Assembly (NCBI GenBank): GCA_019359045.1
Contig: JAHHIA010000001.1
Span: forward strand, 434,001-498,000
Direction of reading: 5' to 3'
DNA: 64,000 bases
DNA from: Scytolyngbya sp. HA4215-MV1
GTDB lineage: Bacteria; Cyanobacteriota; Cyanobacteriia; Leptolyngbyales; Leptolyngbyaceae
Part shown: one piece after another, positions 8,870 to 17,744 of the stretch
How positions within the stretch are numbered: position 1 is the stretch's first letter
Layout of the letters: the number at the start of each line of letters is the position of its first letter
Program-made: the position numbers and the translations under genes
Notes under the pieces: model-generated
Databases searched by the model: none
What the model was told of the DNA's origin: nothing
What the model saw: only the letters and a program-made list of their open reading frames with translations

Positions 8870-9789
8870 AAAATAGATCCGTAAACTTAGTACTGTATTT
8901 CCACAACTTTGGTCTCGTCTTAAGTTTTAGTGATCCCGGATGGGAAGCTCCATCGGTTTGCTAAGGATATGTTTAGTAGCGCATCAAAAGGATGACCGTG
9001 TGTTCACGCTGCTCTCGTCATTAAATGTTTCCTCTGTGGTCATTTTAAAACTCATAAACATAAACATGATGGGAATGTAGAAGACGTAACCACTTCAGAA
9101 GTCAGAACCGATGAAATTAGGTCATTTGTTCATAAAACAGGAGTTATGTATCCCTGCCAAATTTGGTACTGGGGACTGTTGAATTAGACAGAGTTTAATG
9201 AGTTCGAGCAGGTTATTCTAGCAGCACACGTTGATTAGGGAGGATATATTAACCTGGCAATGTAAGCTGCAAAAGCAAATTCAGTGTTCTCAAGGGTTCT
9301 AGCCCCAAAAGTGTAGGATCAATGATTGCCGATTTAGGCAGCAGGTACTGCTGTCTAAGGTTCTTACATTACATTGTCAAAAATAATGAACGCCTTCGCT
9401 GTAAGCGGATACAGTATTACACTTCACGATGCCTCACATAAGTTGCGTCCGGCTCCACTCAATAGTGCCCATGGGACCTTGTGTTTTACAGATGCAGTAA
9501 TCTGCGGGGAACTGCCCTCAAAAATCAAAATTCTAATTTACTGGAACTTACAGTAATTTTGAGACTGGCTCATGCAAATGAAAACGGTTGTTATATCTGG
9601 GACGAAGGAATCTTAAGAGGCGCTTGACGACCTGACTCCGAGCAGACACTTTAAAGGATTGTTTCGCGGATTTTTTCCAACCTTTAAATCAAGCCTTTGT
9701 TCATAAAGATTCAATCTAGATTCTGTTAAAATGGCGGATTTTTTATAGGATAAATTAAAATTAAAACACGTTGAAAGAAGGAAGAATCA
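8870..9789. other. 0.9 kb region without a recognisable gene
   Basis: No supported coding sequence is seen; one 60-codon frame at 9374-9556 needs a TTG start and has no ribosome site. Two segments have look-alikes elsewhere in the locus: 9301-9336 matches 20382-20417 at 27 of 36 ungapped positions, and 9566-9591 matches 19008-19034 with 14 identical leading bases. This suggests decayed or duplicated regulatory DNA ahead of the sugar-modification genes. Confidence 0.5.
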
Positions 9790-11016
9790 ATGTATGATTT
9801 TTTGGTCATTGGAGGCGGGATTGTAGGACTTTCCTCTGCAATGGCATTGGGACAAAGGTTTCCAGATGCTCGTATTGCTGTTTTAGAAAAAGAAGCTCAA
9901 TGGGCACATCATCAAACAGGTAATAATAGTGGTGTTATTCACTCTGGTATTTATTACAAGCCTGGTAGCCTAAAGGCCAAGCTTTGTCAAACAGGTTGTG
10001 ATTCAATCATTAAATTTTGCCAAATACATGAAATTCCTTATGATGTATGCGGTAAAGTCATCGTTGCAACAGAACCATCAGAATTAGGCCGTTTAGATGC
10101 CTTATATCAACGTGGATTAGAAAATGGTGTAAAGGTTGTCAGGCTAACTTCGCAGCAGGTTAGGGAGATTGAGCCCCATGTTAATTGCTTGGCAGGAATT
10201 CGAGTATTTTCAACGGGTATCGTTGACTACAAACAAGTTTGCCAAAAATATGCTGAGTTAATTAAACGGCAGGGAGGGCAGCTTTACCTCAATACGAAAG
10301 TTGAAAAGATTACTGTATTGAGCAATAGTCAAATATTGGAAACCAATAATGGAACTTTTGAAACAAAGTTTTTAATTAATTGTGCTGGATTGCATAGCGA
10401 TCGTGTTGCGAAACTTGATGCAATTGATCCTCAAGCAAAAATTGTTCCTTTTCGAGGCGAATACTACGAACTTAAACCCGAAAAGAGATATCTGGTTAAG
10501 CATCTGATTTATCCCGTTCCCAACCCAAACTTTCCCTTTTTGGGAGTTCACTTTACTCGCATGATTGATGGCAGCATTCATGCAGGACCTAACGCAGTTC
10601 TGAGTTTCAAGCGTGAGGGCTACCATAAAACAGACTTTGATCTGAGAGATTTTGCAGATGTTCTTACCTATCCTGCCTTCTGGAAACTTGCAATAAAACA
10701 TGCTGACGAAGGCATGCGAGAAATGATTCGATCCTTTTTCAAAACAGCTTTTGTTCATAGTTTGCAAAGGTTAATTCCAGAAGTCCAAGCAGAAGATGTT
10801 ATCCCAGCTCATGCAGGTGTGAGAGCTCAAGCATTAATGAACGATGGTAAACTGGTCGATGACTTTTTGATCGTCAAAGGTGGTCGTTCAGTGCATGTTT
10901 GTAATGCGCCTTCTCCTGCTGCCACTTCTTCTCTAGAAATTGGCAAAGCGATCGCCAATCAAATTCCTGACTTTTCTTGTTTAAAAACTGTTGTAAATAC
11001 AGAGAAAACACGATGA
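9790..11016 (+). CDS. lhgO: LhgO-like FAD-dependent L-2-hydroxyglutarate oxidase family protein
   Basis: This 408-residue protein is a DAO-superfamily flavoprotein. The FAD-binding dinucleotide fold is at the extreme N-terminus (FLVIGGGIVGLSSAMAL), and HHQTGNNSGVIHSGIYY is typical of L-2-hydroxyglutarate oxidases. Other family stretches are VPFRGEYYEL, IYPVPNPNFPFLGVHFT and VIPAHAGVRAQA near the C-terminus. LhgO normally oxidises L-2-hydroxyglutarate to 2-oxoglutarate and passes electrons to the quinone pool. Here the gene overlaps the next epimerase gene by 4 nt (ATGA), so it is translationally coupled to sugar-nucleotide genes. It may therefore act on a different 2-hydroxy acid or sugar, but that is inference. 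Confidence 0.88.
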   Translation: MYDFLVIGGGIVGLSSAMALGQRFPDARIAVLEKEAQWAHHQTGNNSGVIHSGIYYKPGSLKAKLCQTGCDSIIKFCQIHEIPYDVCGKVIVATEPSELGRLDALYQRGLENGVKVVRLTSQQVREIEPHVNCLAGIRVFSTGIVDYKQVCQKYAELIKRQGGQLYLNTKVEKITVLSNSQILETNNGTFETKFLINCAGLHSDRVAKLDAIDPQAKIVPFRGEYYELKPEKRYLVKHLIYPVPNPNFPFLGVHFTRMIDGSIHAGPNAVLSFKREGYHKTDFDLRDFADVLTYPAFWKLAIKHADEGMREMIRSFFKTAFVHSLQRLIPEVQAEDVIPAHAGVRAQALMNDGKLVDDFLIVKGGRSVHVCNAPSPAATSSLEIGKAIANQIPDFSCLKTVVNTEKTR

Positions 11017-12047
11017 AAATATTAGTTACTGGAACTGAAGGATATCTTGGCTCCTTATTAGCTCCCATTCTCTTGAAAAAAGGATACGAGGTTCTTGCCG
11101 TAGATACCGGTTTCTACAAAGTGGGCTGGCTATATAATGGCACTGAACTCACAGCCCAAACTCTTAACAAAGACATTCGCAATCTCACCAGTGAAGATCT
11201 GCAAGGGATTGATGCAGTTGTCCACATGGCTGAGTTGTCTAACGATCCTGCAGGTCAACTTTCACCCAACATTACTTACGATATTAATCACAAAGGGTCT
11301 GTTCATTTGGCAAACCTTGCGAAAGCATCGGGTGTGCGCCGTTTCGTCTACATGTCATCTTGCAGCGTTTATGGTTTGGCAACGGAAGGAGATGTTACGG
11401 AAGAGTCTCCCGTGAATCCCCAAACTATCTATGCAATTTGTAAAACGCTTGTAGAACGTGATCTCCAGACAATGGCGGATGATAACTTTTCTCCTACCTT
11501 TATGCGCAATGCCACCGCTTTTGGGGCATCTCCTAGAATGCGCTTTGACATCGTTTTGAATAACCTATCAGGATACGCTTGGACAACTCAAGAAATTAAA
11601 ATGTCCAGTGATGGGACTCCCTGGCGTCCATTGGTGCATGCACTTGACATTTGCAAAGCTATTGTTTGTGCTCTAGAAGCCCCACGAGATCTTATTCATA
11701 ATCAAATCTTTAACGTGGGTGATACCTCATTCAACTATCAAGTAAAAGACATTGCTGAAATCGTTGCTGATGTTTTCAAAGGATGCCAACTTAGCTTTGG
11801 GGATAGCAGTACAGACAACCGTAGCTATCGAGTTTCCTTTGAAAAAATTAATCAGTTATTACCTGGATTCAAGTGTGAGTGGGATGCTAGACGAGGTGCT
11901 CAGCAGCTGTTTGATGTGTTTACTCAAATTGACATGTCTGAAGAAACATTTTTCTTCAGAGGATTCACACGCTTAAAACAATTAGAATATTTAATTCGCA
12001 CTCAACAAATTAATCCCGATTTCTTCTGGACTAAAAAGCCATCATAA
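11013..12047 (+). CDS. NAD-dependent sugar-nucleotide epimerase/dehydratase (SDR), copy 1
   Basis: This 344-residue extended SDR enzyme starts MKILVTGTEGYLG, giving the TGxxGxxG nucleotide-binding motif. It continues with HMAELSNDP, SSCSVYG and the catalytic YAICK (Tyr-x3-Lys). FMRNATAFGASPRMRFDIVL and DGTPWRPLVHALDICKA are substrate-domain stretches shared with the paralogue at 19139. ATG 11013 overlaps the lhgO stop as ATGA and is preferred over an upstream in-frame start at 10977 inside lhgO. It presumably epimerises or dehydrates an NDP-hexose for the surface glycan. A broken third copy lies at 17745-17885. Confidence 0.93.
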   Translation: MKILVTGTEGYLGSLLAPILLKKGYEVLAVDTGFYKVGWLYNGTELTAQTLNKDIRNLTSEDLQGIDAVVHMAELSNDPAGQLSPNITYDINHKGSVHLANLAKASGVRRFVYMSSCSVYGLATEGDVTEESPVNPQTIYAICKTLVERDLQTMADDNFSPTFMRNATAFGASPRMRFDIVLNNLSGYAWTTQEIKMSSDGTPWRPLVHALDICKAIVCALEAPRDLIHNQIFNVGDTSFNYQVKDIAEIVADVFKGCQLSFGDSSTDNRSYRVSFEKINQLLPGFKCEWDARRGAQQLFDVFTQIDMSEETFFFRGFTRLKQLEYLIRTQQINPDFFWTKKPS

Positions 12048-12148
12048 GCATGGCTAAAAACTGAATTAAAAGCGAGGCTTACAAGCCATAATTTTACCCA
12101 GACATGCTGTCAAGGACAGCTTTTCTCACCAGTCACATTTGGAGTTAT

Positions 12149-12712
12149 ATGCTTTTCAAGGAAACCAAACTGAAAGGTTCTTATATTATTGACATCGAGC
12201 CTAGGGAGGATAATCGAGGTTTCTTTGCCCGTGCTTTCTGCCAAAAGGAATTTGAGGATCATGGGCTCAAATCGAGTATTGCACAGTCCAACATTGCCTT
12301 TAGTCTTAAGAAAGGTACGCTGCGAGGCATGCACTTTCAATATCCACCCGCAGCCGAAACCAAATTAGTCCGTTGTACACGGGGAGGGATTCTAGACATC
12401 ATTGTTGACCTTCGCCCTGAAAGCTCTACCTATCTGCAACATATTTCCGTCGAGTTAAATGAAGATAACTATCGCGCCCTCTATGTACCTGAGCGCTTTG
12501 CTCATGGGTATCAAGTCTTATGCGACAACACAGAAACCAGTTATCAAGTAGGGGAATTTTATACACCTGGTGCTGAAGGGGGGTTAATGTATGACGATCC
12601 TAGATTAGGACTCGAATGGCCCTTGCCAGTTTCGGTGATTTCTGAAAAAGATCAAAAGTTTCGATCTCTTCAAGAGATCGAAACTGAACTCGAGCAAAGA
12701 ATGTCTGTCTGA
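12149..12712 (+). CDS. rfbC: dTDP-4-dehydrorhamnose 3,5-epimerase-like protein (RmlC/RfbC)
   Basis: This protein of about 187 residues is a cupin of the RmlC family. It shows GYIIDIEPREDNRGFFAR-type N-terminal residues, the catalytic-histidine stretch GTLRGMHFQ, LVRCTRGGILDIIVDLRP and LYVPERFAHGYQVL. It epimerises C3 and/or C5 of NDP-4-keto-6-deoxyhexoses. ATG 12149 has GGAG 5 nt upstream; starting at 12104 would add 15 non-conserved residues. Dedicated rmlA, rmlB and rmlD genes are absent from the window, whereas an RfbF-type cytidylyltransferase is present, so the substrate might be a CDP-linked sugar. Confidence 0.93.
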   Translation: MLFKETKLKGSYIIDIEPREDNRGFFARAFCQKEFEDHGLKSSIAQSNIAFSLKKGTLRGMHFQYPPAAETKLVRCTRGGILDIIVDLRPESSTYLQHISVELNEDNYRALYVPERFAHGYQVLCDNTETSYQVGEFYTPGAEGGLMYDDPRLGLEWPLPVSVISEKDQKFRSLQEIETELEQRMSV

Positions 12713-12798
12713 GCAACAACCAGGCTATTCATTAGCAACCTTGAAGGTCACTCCCTTATTGATTTATTCGGCAACCTGTTACCCAAAGGAGATTCTTT

Positions 12799-14124
12799 AT
12801 GATGATGGTTGATAACGCGCTAAAAGCACGTGAGGAGCAAGGCAAACCAATCCGTGTTGGTATGATCGGAGCAGGTTTTATGGGGCAGGGACTGACAAAC
12901 CAAATTGTAAACAGTATTCCTGGGATGCGTATGGTTGCAGTATACAGTCGCAACCTAGATAAAGGATTTCATGTCTTTGGTTACGCTGGTCTAGAAGACA
13001 TCCTTGTTGCTACTACCCAGACTCAACTAGATGATGCCATTCATGCAGGAAAACCTGTGGTTACAGAAGACGCATTCCTGTTGTGTCGATCCGAGCATAT
13101 TGACGTATTGGTTGATGTTACTGGTTCGGTTGAGTTTGGTGCTCACGTTGTTCTTGAAGCATTCAAATATGGCAAAGATGTAGTGCTGATGAACGCTGAG
13201 TTAGATGCAACTATTGGACCTATCCTGCAGACTTACGCCAAGAAGCATAATGTTATTTTGTCGGCTTGCGATGGGGATGAACCTGGAGTTCAAATGAATC
13301 TCTATCGCTGGGTGAAAGGTTTGGGTCTTATCCCACGAGTTATGGGAAACATTAAAGGATTGCAGGATCGATACCGTAATCCAACTACCCAGCAAGGCTG
13401 GGCTGAGCGGTGGGGACAAAACGCTGCAATGGTTACTAGCTTTGCGGATGGCTCCAAAATCAGCTTCGAGCAGACGATCGTCGCCAATGCAACTGGCTTC
13501 GTGGTCCAGTCTAGAGGTATGTCTAGAGGTGTGGAATATCGTGGCGATATCATGAAAATCGGTGAGATTTATGACATTGATGAACTGCGTGAAAAAGGCG
13601 GCATTATCGATTATGTGGTTGGCACGCCTTTAACCAAAGTTTATTGTCTAGCCGAACATCCTGATCCCAAACAACAACATTATCTTAACCTCTATAAGAT
13701 GGGTGAAGGTCCTTTGTATTCCTTCTTTATTCCTTATCACCTCTGCCATTTTGAAGTGCCCAATGCGATCTCACGAGTAGTTTTGTTCCGTGATTGTCTG
13801 GCTCAACCTTTGGCTGGTCCAGTTGTAGAAGTATGTGCTGTCGCTAAGCGAGACCTCAAGGCTGGTGAGGTACTTGATGACTACGGAATGTATATGACCT
13901 ATGGCGAAGCAGTGAACGTTAACGAAATGAGTCAAATGCGCTATCTCCCTGAGGGGTTGGTGATGGGATGCAAACTCAAGCGGAATATTACGCAAGATGA
14001 TGTCATCACCTACGATGACGTGGAACTCCCTGCCGGTCGTTTGGCCGATCAGTTGCGTGCTGAACAATACCGTCATTTCCGTGGCGAATCCTGGCTTGAG
14101 GAACTACTTTGTGTTTCCGTATGA
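12799..14124 (+). CDS. Homoserine-dehydrogenase-like NAD(P)-dependent oxidoreductase with SAF domain
   Basis: This 441-residue protein has an N-terminal Rossmann domain (VGMIGAGFMGQG, near residues 20-30), a central DVTGSVEFGAHVVLEA region, and ACDGDEPGVQMNLYRWVKG typical of the homoserine-dehydrogenase-like/SAF group. The C-terminal part (about 340-435; VCAVAKRDLKAGEVLDDYG) is a SAF domain as in sialate synthases. ATG 12799 is preceded by AAAGGAGATT. Such proteins occur in sugar clusters next to SDR and RmlC-like genes, where they are thought to oxidise or reduce carbohydrate precursors. The substrate is unknown. Confidence 0.85.
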   Translation: MMMVDNALKAREEQGKPIRVGMIGAGFMGQGLTNQIVNSIPGMRMVAVYSRNLDKGFHVFGYAGLEDILVATTQTQLDDAIHAGKPVVTEDAFLLCRSEHIDVLVDVTGSVEFGAHVVLEAFKYGKDVVLMNAELDATIGPILQTYAKKHNVILSACDGDEPGVQMNLYRWVKGLGLIPRVMGNIKGLQDRYRNPTTQQGWAERWGQNAAMVTSFADGSKISFEQTIVANATGFVVQSRGMSRGVEYRGDIMKIGEIYDIDELREKGGIIDYVVGTPLTKVYCLAEHPDPKQQHYLNLYKMGEGPLYSFFIPYHLCHFEVPNAISRVVLFRDCLAQPLAGPVVEVCAVAKRDLKAGEVLDDYGMYMTYGEAVNVNEMSQMRYLPEGLVMGCKLKRNITQDDVITYDDVELPAGRLADQLRAEQYRHFRGESWLEELLCVSV

Positions 14125-14277
14125 TGAGGTTTTGCAAAAAGCAACTCACGTTTACTTGCAGCCATTAAGCTCCAATAAGTCAGATTTGAAGCTGATTGAT
14201 TGATATTCAAACTTCACAATTTGCTACGTTGTCTTGGGAGCTAATGGTCAACGTATGATTTAGAGGGAGCATAATAA

Positions 14278-15369
14278 ATGGATTGGGAGTTATCTAAGTT
14301 CCGAGCGGGTGACTTAGTTGAGGTACTGACTGAATCAGAGATTCTCCAAACGCTGGATGAGCATGGCTGCTTCGATGGTATGCCTTTCATGCCTGAAATG
14401 CTACAATTCTGCGGACAGCAACTACGTGTAAGTGCAGTTGCTCATAAAACCTGTGATACGGCCCGCCAGACTTGGACGGGGCGGCGGTTAAATCGCACAG
14501 TGCATCTTACGGAAGCCAGATGCAGCGGTTCAGCTCACGGGGGATGCGAAGCTGAATGTCTGATCTTTTGGAAGGACGCATGGCTCAAGGCAGTTGACCC
14601 AATGATTCAATTGCCTCCAAGTCAGCGAACAATGACAAGAACGGGCAGTATTTCAAATGCGGATCTTGCTAGACTCACGCGCATGACGCAACCAGATGTC
14701 AGCGACGAGGAACGGTTCTCCTGCCAAGCAACGCGAATGTGGGATGCGACTTCTGAGTTACATCCCTTGGATATACGTCAGTACGTATACGACGTAATTA
14801 CCCACAACCATTCAATTGGGCGAGTATTGCGCGTAACATGGATCGCGATGCTTAGATTTCATGTGTCGCGAGGCACGCTCTCCCGTGTTCCATTCGTTCA
14901 ACCACTGATTCGGTCACTTCTTGAAGTTACGCACAGGCTTCTGACAGGGCGCAAACCTCCGTATCTTAATCCAGCAATCAAACCCGGTGAGAAAACGCCA
15001 ATTGATGATGGTAGTATCGGCTTATCTGAAGGTGACTACGTCCGAATCAAATCGCAAAGCGAAATAGAGAAAACACTGGACTATCGTGGCATGAATCGCG
15101 GTTTGAGCTTCGATCGCGAAGAAATGGCACCGCATTGCGGCAAGATAGTTCGCGTCAAGAAAGTTGTAAAGAAAATCATTGATGAACCATCGGGCAAAAT
15201 GATTACGATGAAGTACCCTTGCATCATGCTGGATGGAGTAGTCTGTAATTCTGAATATGCGAGTTGTCGTATTAATTGTCCACGGCAAATCTACGCTTAC
15301 TGGCGCGAATTTTGGCTAGAACCAGTTGATTCTTCCATCGCACGCACTCATCTTGCCAAAAGACATTAA
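14278..15369 (+). CDS. Uncharacterised protein with two related Cys-rich domains
   Basis: I do not recognise this 363-residue protein. Its ends are related to each other: residues 6-106 and 248-351 share GDxVxxxxxSEIxxTLDxxG, then M/F-x-x-E-M-x-x-x-CG-x-x-x-RV, and a terminal C-x(6-7)-C-x3-C followed by an aromatic stretch ending W-L-x-x-V-D. Matching cysteines are 45/287, 82/323, 90/330 and 94/334; Cys31, Cys59 and Cys315 are extra. The middle (about 145-225) is different, with one Cys149 and a basic helix-rich region. No signal peptide or membrane helix is evident. The cysteines could bind a metal or an Fe-S cluster. It lies between sugar-precursor genes and the Wzm/Wzt exporter. A possible ribosome site, GAGGGAGCA, precedes ATG 14278. 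Confidence 0.85.
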   Translation: MDWELSKFRAGDLVEVLTESEILQTLDEHGCFDGMPFMPEMLQFCGQQLRVSAVAHKTCDTARQTWTGRRLNRTVHLTEARCSGSAHGGCEAECLIFWKDAWLKAVDPMIQLPPSQRTMTRTGSISNADLARLTRMTQPDVSDEERFSCQATRMWDATSELHPLDIRQYVYDVITHNHSIGRVLRVTWIAMLRFHVSRGTLSRVPFVQPLIRSLLEVTHRLLTGRKPPYLNPAIKPGEKTPIDDGSIGLSEGDYVRIKSQSEIEKTLDYRGMNRGLSFDREEMAPHCGKIVRVKKVVKKIIDEPSGKMITMKYPCIMLDGVVCNSEYASCRINCPRQIYAYWREFWLEPVDSSIARTHLAKRH

Positions 15370-15420
15370 CTCTAAAGTTTTCGGATCAGAAAGAGTTTTA
15401 TTTATAGGGTATAGCATTAC

Positions 15421-16245
15421 ATGAAGACTAAAGGGTTAGTCATTGAAGCAGGTCGTACTGAGCGTCAGTATTGGAAAGACCTTTGGAATTACCGAGAACT
15501 ATTCTATTTTTTAGCTTGGCGCGATATTCTGGTTCGCTATAAGCAAACAGCAATTGGAATTGCCTGGGCGCTGATTCGTCCATTTCTAACAATGGTTGTT
15601 TTTACAGTTGTTTTTGGAAATTTAGCAAAACTGCCTTCAGACGGAGCACCTTACCCAATTCTAGTATTTTCTGCCATGCTTCCATGGCAGTTTTTTGCGA
15701 ATGCCTTGAGTGAATGCAGTAACAGCTTGATTGCTAATTCTAATCTGATTTCTAAGGTCTACTTTCCCCGGTTGATCGTGCCTTCTAGTGCAGTGCTTGT
15801 TAGTTTTGTAGATTTCATGATTTCTGGCATGATTTTGCTGGGTTTGATGGCCTGGTATAACTTTGTTCCTGATTGGCGAATTTTGCTGCTGCCGCTGTTT
15901 ATCCTAATTGCATTTGCAGCTGCAGTTGGGTCGGGTTTGTGGTTAGCGGCTTTAAACGTTGAATACCGAGATTTTCGCTATATCGTACCGTTTATCGTGC
16001 AGTTTGGCTTATATATCTCTCCGGTCGGATTTAGCAGCAGCATTGTGCCAGAGGAATGGCGTTTGCTCTACTCACTAAACCCAATGGTGGGCGTGATTGA
16101 CGGCTTTCGCTGGGCTATTTTAGGAGGAAATTCAAACATTTATTTACCTGGCTTCCTCTTATCTATGGGATTAGTGCTTCTTTTGCTGGTTAGTGGCATC
16201 TGGTACTTCCGCAAAATGGAACGGACGTTTGCTGACGTAATTTAG
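15421..16245 (+). CDS. wzm: ABC-2 type polysaccharide export permease (Wzm/TagG-like)
   Basis: This 274-residue membrane protein is the permease of an O-antigen/teichoic-acid type exporter. It starts with the amphipathic segment and WRDILVRYKQTAIGIAWALIRP, the family hallmark, followed by about six membrane helices. PMVGVIDGFRWAILG near the C-terminus is also typical. It lies 32 nt upstream of the ATPase gene and should form one transporter with it, moving lipid-linked glycan across the inner membrane. Confidence 0.95.
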   Translation: MKTKGLVIEAGRTERQYWKDLWNYRELFYFLAWRDILVRYKQTAIGIAWALIRPFLTMVVFTVVFGNLAKLPSDGAPYPILVFSAMLPWQFFANALSECSNSLIANSNLISKVYFPRLIVPSSAVLVSFVDFMISGMILLGLMAWYNFVPDWRILLLPLFILIAFAAAVGSGLWLAALNVEYRDFRYIVPFIVQFGLYISPVGFSSSIVPEEWRLLYSLNPMVGVIDGFRWAILGGNSNIYLPGFLLSMGLVLLLLVSGIWYFRKMERTFADVI

Positions 16246-16277
16246 GGCTAATGTAATTTCAGGAAAGGACAGTATAA

Positions 16278-17600
16278 ATGACTCATAGTATTATTCGCGT
16301 AGAGAACCTAAGCAAAAAATATGTCATTAGTCATCAAAGAGAAAGTTCCAGCGTGCATCAGTATAGGGCTTTGCGTGATGTAATTTCGGATAAAGTCAGA
16401 TCTCTAGGTCGGAACTTGGTTAAATCTGGAAAAAACAAGTTGCCAGACCCCACTTGCGAAGAATTTTGGGCTTTGAGAGATGTTTCGTTCGATATTCAAC
16501 AAGGTGAAGCAATCGGGATTATTGGACGGAATGGTGCAGGCAAATCGACGCTCTTAAAAATCCTGAGTCGCATTACCGAACCAACAGCGGGACGCATTGT
16601 TGTTCAGGGGCGTGTAGCAAGTCTTCTAGAGGTAGGTACGGGATTTCACCCAGAGCTAACGGGGCGGGAAAATATCTACCTCAACGGTTCTATACTAGGC
16701 ATGGCCCGATCTGAGATTCAAAAGAAATTTGATGAAATTGTTGCCTTTGCTGAGGTGGAGAAGTTCCTCGATACTCCGGTTAAGCGGTATTCGTCCGGAA
16801 TGTATGTGCGCTTAGCATTTGCAGTGGCAGCACATTTGGAGCCAGAAATCTTAGTGGTAGATGAAGTATTGGCAGTGGGTGATTCTGCTTTCCAAAAAAA
16901 ATGTTTGGGGAAAATGGGGGATGTGGCGACCAAAGAAGGACGAACTGTCTTGTTTGTAAGTCATAGCATGCAAGCAGTGTCCCAACTGACTAAGCGCTGC
17001 ATTCTCCTGTCCAAAGGCAACGTTCAGTTTGATGGGAACACCAATCGAGCGATCAATTTGTACCTAGCTAGCCCAAAAGATTCTGCCGAACAACCAGCTT
17101 ATTACCGAGCACCTGCTAACAAGACCGGCAACTACCTTGCTTGGGCAAAAGTCCACACATCTGAAGCAGAGGGGATTCACTGTTGGGGAAATTCGATTAC
17201 CTTTGAGTTTGCTCTACATATTACGCAACCTGATGCAAATCTGCTTTTTACTTTCCAGGTCGTAAGTGCTTTTCAACAACAGATCTGTAATTTTTGGTTT
17301 TCCGAACCCGACGCTCCTTTTTGTCGTGCTCCAGGAACATTTATCCTCCGCTGTGAAATTCCGAAATTCAGGCTTTATATGGGTTTATATACTTTGAAAG
17401 CCTGGATCTGCAATCCCCGTGACCAAACTGTTTTAGAAAAATTGATGGATATCTGTCCGTTTGAAATTACTATGCACAACTTTGAACGTCCGGAATATCA
17501 ATGGGGAGCTGATGAGTGTACCTATTTAGAGGATGCAGTATGGCAGATTGCTGAGACATGCAGCGAAAATAGTGATTCTATATCCGTTATAGCAAGTTAA
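16278..17600 (+). CDS. wzt: Polysaccharide ABC transporter ATPase with C-terminal glycan-binding domain (Wzt-like)
   Basis: The 440-residue protein has an N-terminal ATPase domain: Walker A GRNGAGKST (83-91), signature-like YSSGM (171-175), Walker B ILVVDE (191-196) and switch His in VSHSM (229). The insertion between residues 20 and 60 is usual for this subfamily. Residues about 270-430 form an extra beta-rich domain resembling Wzt_C, which in E. coli O8/O9a recognises the terminated non-reducing end of the chain before export. GGAAAGGA precedes the start. Its presence suggests export of finished, capped chains. Confidence 0.93.
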   Translation: MTHSIIRVENLSKKYVISHQRESSSVHQYRALRDVISDKVRSLGRNLVKSGKNKLPDPTCEEFWALRDVSFDIQQGEAIGIIGRNGAGKSTLLKILSRITEPTAGRIVVQGRVASLLEVGTGFHPELTGRENIYLNGSILGMARSEIQKKFDEIVAFAEVEKFLDTPVKRYSSGMYVRLAFAVAAHLEPEILVVDEVLAVGDSAFQKKCLGKMGDVATKEGRTVLFVSHSMQAVSQLTKRCILLSKGNVQFDGNTNRAINLYLASPKDSAEQPAYYRAPANKTGNYLAWAKVHTSEAEGIHCWGNSITFEFALHITQPDANLLFTFQVVSAFQQQICNFWFSEPDAPFCRAPGTFILRCEIPKFRLYMGLYTLKAWICNPRDQTVLEKLMDICPFEITMHNFERPEYQWGADECTYLEDAVWQIAETCSENSDSISVIAS

Positions 17601-17612
17601 AGGAGGTCAACA

Positions 17613-17699
17613 ATGGCAGTAAGTGATGATGTCAACTTTAGAAAGGACATAAAAATTGTTCATCTGCACATTGTCTATTCTTTACGCATTTATCGTTGA
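17613..17699 (+). pseudogene. 28-codon leader, possible N-terminus of a broken hexapeptide acetyltransferase
   Basis: An ATG at 17613 follows a near-ideal AAAGGAGGTCAACA, but the frame stops after 28 codons. The start (MAVSDDVNF, then KDIKIVH) resembles the opening of left-handed beta-helix sugar N-acetyltransferases of the WbpD type, as recalled from the family. The body of such a gene is missing. It begins just after the wzt stop codon. Confidence 0.4.
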
Positions 17700-17744
17700 C
17701 AATAAAACCTAAATTGGCGTGTTGTAGAGTTTCAGAAAAATGCT

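Noticed and set aside
9374-9556. 60-codon frame in the gap before lhgO
   Set aside because: It needs a TTG start, has no ribosome site, and the translation shows no domain-like pattern.
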